Below are positions 49,666-59,103 of a stretch of DNA of 64,000 bases, in pieces. Numbering within the stretch: position 1 is the first letter of the stretch; every line of letters starts with the position of its first letter. The translations under genes and the position numbers were made by a program. The notes below the pieces were generated by a model. It did not search any database. It was not told the origin of the DNA and was given only the letters and a program-made list of their open reading frames with translations. This DNA is from Trichobilharzia regenti (lineage: Eukaryota > Platyhelminthes > Trematoda > Strigeidida > Schistosomatidae), in contig OX235270.1 in assembly GCA_944472135.2 (NCBI GenBank), positions 85,755,168-85,819,167 of the forward strand. Direction: 5' to 3'.

Positions 49666-50151
49666 CAGTACTCCCAGGTTTTCCAATGGTTCTCTAACTA
49701 ATGTCAGCTCATGATGAAATCCTGAAACCAATCAAATCCCTAAAAACCATAACTTGAATACCAATGAGATGCTCACTGGCGATTGGCCCTATTCAGGTAG
49801 GTAGTTACCTGGGTTCCAGTGGGAAGTCGTGGCCAGTAGGTTGCAGCTGGTCGGGTGTGAGGACAAATACTTGCCGAAGACATTGGCTAGCGGTTGCGCT
49901 ATGTCGTGAATTGGCAGAAGTTAGAATTCAAGGACCATTGGATCGGGTCCCAGTGGCTTAATGGTATACGAGCTTGCCTTGTAACCGGAAGGTCCTGGGT
50001 TCGAATCCCGGTGGGTGCGTACTGTTGAAGAGTCCCAAACTAGGACGAAACAGCTGTCCAGTACTCCCAGGTTTTTCAATGGTTCTCTAACTAATGTCAG
50101 CTCATGATGAAATCCTGAAAGCAATCAAATCCCTACAAACCATCACTTGAA
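49666..50151 (+). mobile_element. Hammerhead-bearing tRNA-like retroposon, multimeric insertion (H8/H9)
   Basis: The best-preserved copy of the family, and more than one unit long. It starts with CAGTACTCCCAGG and the 3' segment, then runs through the head (about 49770-49945) and a tRNA-like part with perfect A box TGGCTTAATGG (49954-49964) and B box GGTTCGAATCC (49998-50008). A hammerhead region (50013-50068) follows, then the 3' segment again (50059-50151). The repeated segment recurs at an interval of 393 bp. The 11-bp direct repeats bound the whole thing as one insertion. Transcription is presumably by RNA polymerase III from the internal boxes. There is no coding capacity, so movement needs enzymes from a LINE or Penelope-like element. 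Confidence 0.85.
50013..50068 (+). ncRNA. Hammerhead ribozyme motif, type I, in the multimeric element
   Basis: Stem I is GTACTG (50019-50024) with CAGTAC (50059-50064), extended by GGG/CCC across an internal loop. The core U4-A9 reads TGAAGA (50026-50031). Stem II is GTCC (50032-50035) with GGAC (50043-50046) and loop CAAACTA. GAA is at 50047-50049. Stem III is the palindrome ACAGCTGT (50050-50057), and C17 is 50058. Position C3 is U (50025) instead of C, which should weaken the C3-G8 pair. A palindromic stem III favours a dimeric ribozyme, as described for schistosome Sm-alpha hammerheads. Confidence 0.7.
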
Positions 50152-50162
50152 AACTAAAAGTC
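50152..50162. repeat. Right target-site duplication of the hammerhead element
   Basis: AACTAAAAGTC, identical to 49655-49665. Confidence 0.8.
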
Positions 50163-50689
50163 AGTCTGAACCAAGAATATACATTTCAGTAAATTTTATT
50201 CATGTCCTCACATTTATAGAATATTGTGTATTTATCATTACAATAATAGCAAGTTATGCGGTGGATAAAGTTTAACCTGGGATAGCTGCATGGATGAAAC
50301 CTTTTCATTGTACAATGAAGGTTTACGTAGTTTTTTGATACTGAAAAAATTGAGTCATATTGAACCAACAATTCATTTTACCTACGAAGGACAATCCACT
50401 GACTCGATATCTCACTAACAAGAGGAGATTAATCCATTAAAAGAACCATATTTAGTAAACTAGAGACTGAATTTTAATGCACATACTTCATTAGCTTTGC
50501 ACCAATGTAACACAAACGCAATTTGAACAAGTGCTTAGCACTTACAGCGAAGTCAATTCCTCCCAATCATCCAGTAGAGAAGGAACTCCACGTCATCTGG
50601 GATATTCTAAGCGAAAACGAATTTCAAGAAAATTTTAATGAAGGTTAACATAAGTTGTAACAGTCGCAAACATGAATCAGAAACGATGG
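50163..50689. other. Non-coding spacer
   Basis: Nothing recognised. Confidence 0.4.
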
Positions 50690-51560
50690 AGAAAAAGCCA
50701 TACGCACGGAGATGCTATACCGACGTCAAATCAGGGAGACAAAGAAGACTTTCTACTCCGGACACTAGTCCCTATTTTTCAGTAGGCATCCATTATCCAT
50801 CCTAAAACTGAAAGATGTCTCGTCTAATCTTAGCTCCTCCTCATGCGTATACCCAATTAACTTTTTCTGGTTTCATTCATATAGGGCGTGCAACTAAGCA
50901 GGTTCGTCTACAGATTCCAGAAGATTTACCAGTTTGATACAGAAAAGGTTAAATCAAACGCATAAAAAGTTCGATTCTTTTACACTGGGTTGATACAGGA
51001 CACAGAATCGACGCTAACATAATCTCCGTGATTATATACTATATTCTGAGGTCGTTATCACACACAGTTTCCCCACATATTTTAAATATAACTGAAGCCG
51101 TTGTGATACGATGGACTAAACTAGGACTTTGTATTCGAAAAGACATGTTCAAGTAGTGTTCCCTACAGTGGCCAAACTTAGTTTAAAACTTCTCCTCTCC
51201 TCCAAGTGTGTCTTTTTCTCCTATTCCCTTTCTGTTACTTCGATTATTAATTTTTTGTTTTTTTTCGTCTTTGTCCAAACAATTTTAAACTGTTTTATAA
51301 TTTATGCCCTTCATGCTAGCATTCTCTCAGTACTATTGAATTTTTTATTCATACTATTCTGATCTGTTATTAGTGACATGATCTATCTTCTGAATATATG
51401 TCTCCAGATCTCTCATCTCATATATTGATTACTGCATGGTGAACTATTCACCGAATTCATACTGTCTCCTTGTGAATGCATATTGTTCTGTACTACACAC
51501 TTACCGGATACATTTTACAGCCTTCAGCTGACTTGTCAACTTTTTTCCCACATAGTATGG
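50690..51560 (+). mobile_element. Penelope-like element fragment (PLE3)
   Basis: Plus strand. Decayed GIY-YIG region: HIGRATKQ (about 50880-50905), then SSILLHWVDTGHRID (about 50970-51015), then ILNITEAVVIRWTKLGLC (about 51085-51140) and a final block near 51170. These follow the order seen in PLE1. Upstream sequence from 50690 may encode the linker before the endonuclease. The 3' sequence is AT-rich with no clear end. No inverted arm was seen. Confidence 0.65.
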
Positions 51561-52872
51561 ATCCATTATGACTAATCACTGTCAGCATCTCACATTTCAT
51601 GATATTTTGTGATTGCAGTTGACACCCTTATCGCACAAATGCATTTTATTTTATCATCTTATGGCTAATCTGTTATTCTACATATAAAGGTATCCGCCGC
51701 ATAACCGGGTAAAATTGTGGTCATAAATATTATATTTTATAGTTTTAAGAATGTGGAGAGAATTTATTGAAAGAGTTAGGAAGTAGTGAACAGCTTTCAA
51801 CAATTTTGTTCTTCAATATCAGATATAAAAGCTGAAAAACTTTTCATTACATAATCGAGTAATAAAGAGATTGAAGACATTTTTCTTTTATTGCCGATGA
51901 TGACGCTATCCTCTGAATTTTGACGTTCCCTTTTCATATAAGTCAGTGCCTATTAAGTCATTGGTATTCTTCTCATTGAACTGTCATCAATAATGTGTCT
52001 GTTGCAACTAGAATCTGACAATGAATACAAAATTCCCTAAAGTATGTGATAGACTATGTAGTTATCGGCGAACATCCAGGGAGATGTAGCTCCTTCGAGG
52101 TTTTAGATGAACCTTATTGATTAGTGCTAGTCAACACAAAACCTCGATCCAGGAGCTAGTTCTTGCTGACTCCCTTCAAACGCAAAAAACTATTGTCAAC
52201 AATTAAACTTGAGTTACGTATTGATGTAATCAAAAGTTTTACTACTCAGTTATTTTTCTAGTGACTGAGAAACTAGCAGACTCACTGATGAGCAGTAAGA
52301 AGTCAGTACTAGACAAGTAGCCTTCAGTGTTTGCTGACCAGAGTCTGTCAATCGAGCTAGGAACATTTCATTGTGTGTATATATTTATCCTAGCGAGTGT
52401 AGTTAGACAAATAAAAGAGAACTAGGACAATGGGAGGTGGAAAAAAATAGCGAGATATATACTTTATTTTCAGAAGTTGGTTTTCAATAGTTCTCTAAAT
52501 GATATGCTTTGTTCGACACCCAGGGGTCATTATAACAGCAGTATGAATCATTTAAAAAGTTAGAGTATTCGAAGACGATGAAAACATAAAAATTCTGGAG
52601 ATTTATTTGATTAACTCATCATAGATGAATCAGGTTCTTCTATTTTTATCCGTTAGTTCGATCACTAAATTAAGGATTCAAGTATCTGATTAACAAGGAA
52701 ATTTATTTAGATGTCGTTATGCGGAATGTAGTCATAGTAATGAAGTCATATTCAAATGATAATTATTTAGGTACATTTTAATTTCTGATCCTATTTTTTA
52801 CGATACGTCATTGAGCTACTTACAAATATTAAAGTAGTCAAAGTAATAATATTTAATTAGTGTATGATGACT
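51561..52872. other. Non-coding stretch with one short hairpin
   Basis: No gene. It contains the imperfect inverted repeat at 52087-52158. Confidence 0.45.
52087..52158. repeat. Short imperfect inverted repeat (hairpin)
   Basis: TAGCTCCTTCGAGGTTTT (52087-52104) pairs with the 21-base segment at 52138-52158, apart from three extra bases on the right side. The loop is about 33 nt. Confidence 0.6.
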
Positions 52873-52932
52873 AGCAGTGGAATCCAGGATGCGCATTTCG
52901 TCCAATTTGGTACTCGTCATCTGGATGTACCT
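52873..52932 (-). ncRNA. Sm-alpha-type hammerhead ribozyme motif, core-mutated
   Basis: On the minus strand stem I is CCAG/CTGG, the core reads A-TGACGA, stem II is GTACC...TGGAC with one mismatch, then GAA, the palindromic stem III ATGCGCAT and C17. The C3 position is A, which removes an essential core base, so this copy is probably inactive. Confidence 0.65.
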
Positions 52933-53037
52933 GCATTTCTCAGCGAGTGTTGATGTTCCCACTGAGGCTCGAACCCAGTGCCCATAGTTTCAAACGCCAA
53001 AGCGTTATCCACTAGGCCATTTGGGCAACGGGTCATA
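52873..53037 (-). mobile_element. Sm-alpha-type SINE-like repeat with hammerhead
   Basis: On the minus strand: tRNA-like part with A box TGGCCTAGTGG and B box GGGTTCGAGCC, then a linker ending GCAGGTACATCCAG, then the hammerhead. This is the layout of the schistosome Sm-alpha repeat, whose ribozyme is known to self-cleave. It is a different sequence family from the H copies but has the same order of parts. Confidence 0.8.
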
Positions 53038-53041
53038 TTAA

Positions 53042-53163
53042 TTATTTAATTGAATTTTTGATTTCCCCGTCGAAGCATCTGCACAAGAAGCCGACATACC
53101 AACCTGAGACCAAGCACTTCGGTCCAATCAATCGACGGGAAAATCAAAAATTCAATTAAATAA
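53042..53163. repeat. 32-bp inverted repeat with 58-nt loop
   Basis: Arms 53042-53073 and 53132-53163 are reverse complements at 31 of 32 positions. It directly abuts the head of the Sm-alpha-type repeat. Confidence 0.85.
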
Positions 53164-53343
53164 CAGTCAGGGTAATAAGCTTAAATAGGGGTGTGATAAT
53201 AATAATCGCACTGAAGTTCTTAGAATGAATCGTATAGAATCCAATGTTTATCGAAACAGCTTGTAAAATATATAGAAAAGATGATGGCTTATATTGCACT
53301 GCAGTCCTGGTGATTAACAACTGATTTCGATATAATGACCTAT

Positions 53344-53540
53344 GCGTCGGTGGCACAGTGGTTAAGACTTTCGCCGACCATGCACATGGTCCGGGGTTCG
53401 AGCCCACGCCGACGCATACCTGATATGTATGGTTGGCCTGTGAAATTAGGGCTACCGATATCCACACTGAAAACTCTGTACTTGTACCAAAAATACGGTG
53501 TGGAATCAAGCTGTAATCAAAAATAAAAAAATAATAAAAC
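53344..53540 (+). mobile_element. tRNA-headed SINE, CR1-tailed subfamily (B6)
   Basis: A full-length plus-strand copy. The tRNA-like head is 53344-53415 (72 nt), with GCGTCGG and CCGACGC as a perfect 7-bp acceptor stem, and B box GGGGTTCGAGCCC. The body is ACCGATATCCACACTGAAAA and the tail TTGTACCAAAAATACGGTG, then GGAATCAAGCTGTAATC and an A-rich end with AATAATAA. It is the best copy for defining the family. Confidence 0.9.
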
Positions 53541-55984
53541 TGTAAGTAGATAGTCTTCTGTGAAACAAATATCACTTAATAATATTTATTCTGTTTTTCT
53601 AACCTCACTTGTTGGCTTATATAGCCGATAAATTTAATACTACTCCCATTGCAGTGGCATTAAGAAACATCACTTGGAATCTAACTGATGACAAAAAACT
53701 GGAAATCCCAATACATATACCACATCATTTAAAAGCAACAATGATGACATCGGATAGTGGAGATCACCATCTACATCTAGATGTGATATCATGTTTGTTG
53801 GTTAATTTTGGAATATAACTCAACAGGCAGAATTTGAACGAAATGACGTTTCAGTTTGCCATTTTAATAAACACACTTTATAGAATGGTAGTTCTGAAAA
53901 CATAAGGTGTGTTGCCAACAGTTCTCTCCTGACCCATTTTCCTAGAGTAGGTGAGATTTCACTTGTCCAAAGTCATATAATAATTGCTGAATGATATCCA
54001 CTGGGACTAATTCATACTACGTTTCGCTATTCCTAAGGTACTCATATAACTCAGCGAACCAAAAAGATATTTGTCTGAAAGTGAGTATTGGTAGTACTGA
54101 GTTCTAGAGTAATCTATGTACCTGAGAAATTACACAGTGAGAGCATTATTTACTGGATTTAAGCAAATTATTGTATTTACTCAGCCTACTGAAATAATTT
54201 GAAAGTAGCTGAGTTAATTATTAAAAATAAAGTGTGTCATCTGCTTCAGCATTTATACAAAAAACGGTGGATTGGCATTTCTCTAAGTTACATTAACAAA
54301 CCTGTTTTAAATCTATTGAATTCGAACTAAATCTATATGCAAGATATGCTGCAGCATACTACTTCACCGGGAAGTTTCCATGCACACTGTATGAAGAGCA
54401 CTTCTAAAATTACTGCTATGATATATATATATATATACGACATTATTTAAGCCGATTCTCACTAATCACCTTGGTCTTTTCACTAATTCAGTATACAGAA
54501 TACCTAAGAAAATGTTCTGTGCACCTTGAAATTCAAGCAGGGATAATCCTTTAAGATAAATGTAGCATGTTTAGAGAAGCCAGATTCTTTTCGGAATGTT
54601 TCGCTGTGTGGGTAGGAGCTTCTATAGCAGAATCACTCGGATTTCGATAAACATCAATAAATATAGTCAAATGTAATCGAATATTTGTTTAACTATTGAC
54701 GCCTCACAATTTTCATATATTCCTAAGAATTATTTAACTGAATAAACTTAAATAATCTAGATATTAGGTAAATGGTGTATACCTTTCAAATACTTTCATC
54801 TCAAAATATGGGAAAAAATGAAGGTGTTTTGATGTCTAGTACCAGCAGATTTTTCGGAGGAAAAGATAGGCCTGAATTTATTAAATCTTAAATAATATAA
54901 GACAGTCAGGTTCAGCAAAGCAAGACTATTTGTGCAAGAGACCTTAATGTATAAATGATGTGTTTTATGAAGCTTTTGAAACCAAGAAATGGAACGTTCA
55001 CAAAAGATCTTGCTTTCTCTTTTCCACCGTCGTGTTCACTGAATTCGATAGTTTAAATGCAACGAAGTTATTGTTCCAGAAAAAAATGTCTTCAGCCTCG
55101 ACTTTACAGTAAAGTGACTTTTTCGAATTGTTGACATAGGAAATAGCTATTTGACTGGTATTGATTATCTTTAGAGGTTTCTCATCCTTGTGTTCAACTG
55201 TATTTATATTGATCGTATCGTCAACATTATAGTTGATCTAGTGACAGTATGACAGTGCTATTGGCTGATAAGTGAAGTCGAACTGTATTCACATTTTTGT
55301 TAATTACAGGCCAGTGTGGTTCCGGTGCTATCGGGAATTGTCTGGCATTCCTCATTTTTCCTCTGTTTAGGAATCTCAGTACTTAAGGAGAAATATCAGA
55401 AGTGTTTCTTATATATGAGTAGATAATTTTATTTGTAGTTCAGAAGGATGTTTTGGGACCAGTCAGTTGATAATGGCTGAGGTATTTCTCTTTTCCTCAC
55501 TTCAGGAGTGGTGTGTTGCAGTGTGTCTTTGCTTACTTGAATAATGTTTGTATGTAGATTTTGTGCTTTAAGACTGTTTCTGTCATGTTTCATTATGTGA
55601 TCGTTGCCATCTGGCGTTCTGCATAATTTAGTTCATAATTCTCCTTTACTTGTCTCGTTGATCAACACACATGAGAATGGAATTTTCTTGTCTAATTCTT
55701 CTCCCATTATGGGCAAGTCGGCGGCATGCACTAGCATGAAAGCATATTGTTGATCAGTTTGTGAGCACACTTCCAATCACTTCTAATTATGACGCAATGT
55801 TTGTACAGGTAACGTAACGCACAGATAAAAGTGAATACAAAGCTAAAACTCCTCTGGAGACAATAAATGCCACTGTCATTTCATTATGAAGTTGTTGCTA
55901 AAGATTTCGCTTGTAAGAAAAATGAAATCTTAGGGATTTTTCTATTCAGCAAAGAGATATGGACTACAGACTTTATCCATTATT
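53541..55984. other. Mostly non-coding stretch
   Basis: Apart from the weak exon candidate at 53609-53818 and a short AT tract (54421-54437), nothing is recognised. Confidence 0.4.
53609..53818 (+). CDS. Possible coding exon, unrecognised
   Basis: An open stretch ending in TAA at 53818. A pyrimidine-rich tract and a TATATAG acceptor-like sequence precede 53625. The translation (for example DKFNTTPIAVALRNITWNLT) has a non-repetitive composition and two N-glycosylation-like sites, but I recognise no domain. It could be the last exon of a plus-strand gene or chance. Confidence 0.18.
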   Translation: MLAYIADKFNTTPIAVALRNITWNLTDDKKLEIPIHIPHHLKATMMTSDSGDHHLHLDVISCLLVNFGI

Positions 55985-56975
55985 CCTTGCTTTCTTTTAT
56001 AGAATGTAACTAACGACAAGAATCATATTATTGAATTATATACTGAGTACAAACGCGAAATTTAGGGAAGCATTTGAAGTGAATATGGGAGTTACTCAGG
56101 GCTTCCTACTGTCATCAATGATATTCCTGATTGTGGTCCATATGATCATGCGAAATATCGTAGAGCATGAGATGGCATGAATACGATGGACCTATAAGAA
56201 GACTTTAAAAATACTTGAACTTTTCTGATGATTTATATCTGACCTCGCACAAACTTGAGATCTACTGATGAAAACCAACAATTTGGCAATCTGAAGTAGC
56301 GAAGACAGGACTTCAAGCGGAAGTAGAGAAGACAGAAGTTATGAAGGTAACCAACCAACAACAACAACAAGCATCAATGACGTCAACTGGAGAGATTTCA
56401 AGGAAGTCATCTGTTTTACTTCACTTATCTAGCCAGCATAGTTTCAGATCCAGGATGAGGATGTCAAAGGTAGTACCAAAAAAGCAGACCTTAATTAATC
56501 TGAAATCAGTGTGGAAATATGCTGCAATCAGGATAAAAGAAAATATTTGAACTTCTAACACCGATATCAAGTCATTTTTTTTCTATGTTGTTCAGAGATT
56601 TGGCGTACCAGGAAAAGCATTTCGGACAGATATTCATCATCAGTTGCCTTCGCTCCATGATGAAGATTATACGGCAAGAAAGGACGAGCAGCAGAAAACG
56701 CTGGCAGTTAGTAAGGCAGCCAAGAACCTATCCCCAAGGGATATGTCCAGGGAAATGCAGACGTACTGAATATACTCTGAAGTGACATCTGAGTGACATC
56801 AAGTGCGAGTAGAAACTGAAAGGTAAACGATGAAACGGGCACTCAAGAGTGATATGGGGGAGTGGATGAGAAATTATTGGAAATTGTGCAACTAGGGAAA
56901 GGTGATTGTAGAGAACAGGGTTAAATAGAGACGTTCTAATGAACTCCTATGTCTCAGTCGGAACCTAATAATAAT
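55985..56975 (+). mobile_element. RTE-like (SR2-type) LINE fragment (RTE copy C)
   Basis: Plus strand, the longest RTE copy here. A damaged palm block (EYGSYSGLPTVI-like, ancestral GVRQG), a YRRA-DGMNTMDL stretch, a catalytic region near 56220-56240 and a KTEVMKVTNQQQQQ segment (56330-56365) are followed by C-terminal sequence. It ends CTATGTCTCAGTCGGAACC and an AATAAT repeat near 56955-56975. Many stops and frameshifts. Confidence 0.75.
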
Positions 56976-57061
56976 GACGAGTATAACAATAAAATAATCA
57001 CATGATAAATAAAAATTCATTTATATGCAAAAATAATTATGCAGTAAATAAATTAACTTAC

Positions 57062-57281
57062 TTAGACGGACTTCACGTTTATTACGAGTAAAATGTTGCT
57101 GAATATCATTCTGTGTTTTAAAATTAAACGGTTGACCTGGCAAACTGAGGTTAAACTGACTCGTATATAACTGTACAAAGATATTCATTTCAACAAACAC
57201 CGTTAAGTGAAGTATCATAAATGCATTCACTAATGATTTTATCATGATGCCAAAAGAGCAGATGCGATAAGGCCATAACAT
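57062..57281 (-). CDS. Proposed signal-peptide exon of the Lar-type receptor gene
   Basis: Minus-strand open segment of 220 nt. The ATG at 57281-57279 has an in-frame TAA just upstream (57287-57285), so the frame opens here. A second in-frame Met (IMIKS) would give a cleaner signal peptide: one Lys, then the hydrophobic stretch LVNAFMILHLTVFV. The segment ends TRNKREVRL plus one base (A), followed by a perfect donor GTAAGT (57061-57056), leaving phase 1. The Ig1 exon at 9131 also begins in phase 1, and the joined codon AGT (Ser) leads into PAKIIEPP. In Lar-type receptors the signal peptide lies directly before Ig1, so order, strand, phase and content agree. No family match can be claimed for the leader itself. 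Confidence 0.5.
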
Positions 57282-58204
57282 ATTTTATTGGTTATTACTG
57301 AGTGATCATTCATAGGCTGAGAAAACTTTCACTGAAATTTTGAAAATAAAGAAAAAAAACACGAATAAGGCATGCAACAAAATTGTTAAACAAGTTTTAA
57401 GGAAAAACAAGTACATTTCCTTAAGCTTGACTTTGAACAAGATATCAGAAAACTGATCTCGCCTATAGATAAGAACAAGTCTATGACAATTTTACCTCCA
57501 CTTAAACGTAGAATCTCAGTACGTAAACACAATGCTTTTGAATTTCTAGCAGCTCAGTACTACTTTTGAAAATCAATGGCTTTAAGTAAATCAAGTTGAA
57601 TAACTCCATTAAACACTAACCCTTCACACCCACCCACAATCTAAACTTATGTTCTACAACAAATAATAAGATAATCGTTTCAAACTTGAATACTCACATA
57701 GATGTACTTCCATTTCCGCTTCATTCGAATATCATTGTATGATTATATTATTAGTAGCCAGAGTAGCTCTTCACTTTCAAATATATAGTGTTCAGAATGT
57801 AAATTAAAAAACACTCAGTGACTGAGTCTCATTCTCAGGCTGATGTATCGTTTCAAAAAATAAACCATTGCTGGAAAGCATTTCCCAGCAGATGTGGGCG
57901 ATGAATAATGGTAATATGCCCACTACTGTCAGAAGTGTATTGATATCCCATGAGTCACTAGTTAGTAAAATAGATCCACCCTACATTTTAACCGCTCACA
58001 CATACATATCATTTTTAGGAGATTTGCATAAATTTTCTGTGGTGTAGGCTTGTTTAGTACCTTAGACATGGCTGATAGAAAAATGTCAGATTACTTCAAC
58101 ACTGATGTAGTTTTGCAGCACTGGTTTGTGCACTTGATGAAAGCCAGGTCACTCGCTGATCATTTCTATTTCTATGGGCAGGTAACTGACTATGTTAACT
58201 GTAT
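57282..58204. other. Region upstream of the proposed first coding exon
   Basis: This is where a 5' UTR exon or promoter would be expected on the minus strand. I see no TATA-box arrangement or CpG-rich stretch I would defend. Confidence 0.35.
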
Positions 58205-58395
58205 GGATTATGCCTGACTTAAGCGATAACACAGACTCTCGCCGACCATACACATAGTCCTGGCTTCTATACCCTGCCGACAAACACCCGATATCAATGG
58301 TCGGCTTGCAAAATTTGGGCTACCGATATCAAATGCTGAAAATTCCATATCAGTACCAAACGTGTGGAATCAAGCTATAATCAAATTAATTAAAA
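58205..58395 (+). mobile_element. tRNA-headed SINE, CR1-tailed subfamily (B7), decayed head
   Basis: The head is diverged (CTCGCCGACCATACACATAG), but the body GGTCGGCTTGCAAAATTTGG and the tail GCTGAAAATTCCATATCAGTA to GGAATCAAGCTATAATC are clear. Confidence 0.75.
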
Positions 58396-58871
58396 ATTAG
58401 GCTTTTTGATGATGATATTGCATTTGACATCAGTGACAGTGGCAGTTCTCGTTTTTCGAACATGATTCCAGTTACTCAGTATTTTCTCTATGCATCCCCT
58501 TATGAAATAATGTCGTTTATTCGCGAAAGAATGTTGATAAGGCGCCTTAGAAAAGTACTCATTTGTCTTCACTTTTGATTCTATTAAAAGTAATAATCAA
58601 GTCAAGGGGCAGAGAACACGGTTCAGGAAAAAATTTTTCGACGAAGTCACTTTGTTAAATTCATTGCAATAAACACTCAAAACAAGTGAACTTGTTGGTT
58701 GGGAACTTGTCAGTCGAATTCAGTCAAGCAAGCACATCGACATTTTCTTTATATCTACCGGCGACCTAATTCGGCGTATTTGGTTTCAATGAATGATCAC
58801 TAAAGCAGACACAATTTCGGATACGAGATATTTTTATTTTCATATTATGAAACTTTTAGTACATCTTATTT
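58396..58871. other. Non-coding spacer
   Basis: Nothing recognised. Confidence 0.4.
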
Positions 58872-59103
58872 ATTCCTTTACGTTTCGAATAGAATTCAGG
58901 GCTTCAGCCAAGAGCTTTGAACTTTCAGTAGCAGTGGTTTTATTTTACGGGACTGGGTTGCTAGCCTCATGCCCAACTTTCCCTCTTCACCAGTCTTATT
59001 ACTGGTTTAGTGAGGTAGAGGAGTGCGTCGGCTGATGCGGGGGGGCGAAACCTGAAACACGTGCGTGATTAGCGCGTATCCTAACTCTGTGCCACCGACG
59101 CAC
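58872..59103 (-). mobile_element. tRNA-headed SINE, RTE-tailed subfamily (A3)
   Basis: Minus strand: GCGTCGGTGGCACAGAG head with a damaged B box, the CTCACTAAACCAG body, then GGCATGAGGCTAGCAACCC and a diverged tail. It ends in CGTAAAGG sequence near 58875. Confidence 0.7.

Larger units (their letters stand above)
9132..57061 (-). other. Proposed first intron (about 47.9 kb)
   Basis: If 57062-57281 is the first coding exon, the donor GTAAGT at 57061-57056 and the acceptor TCCCAG at 9132 bound this intron. Both ends interrupt the reading frame in phase 1. Nearly all recognisable mobile elements in the window lie inside it. The interval is inferred from splice signals and phase, not from transcript data. 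Confidence 0.45.

Noticed and set aside
49948..50016. tRNA-like part of the H element (Thr-like anticodon region CTTGTAA) as a real tRNA gene
   Set aside because: It is embedded in a repeated unit with ribozyme and tails, and the arms do not pair well enough for a tRNA.
53344..53415. 72-nt tRNA-like sequence with perfect acceptor stem, as a functional tRNA gene
   Set aside because: The same head recurs about twelve times, always joined to a SINE body and tail. The anticodon arm is distorted by the CCATGCACATGG segment.
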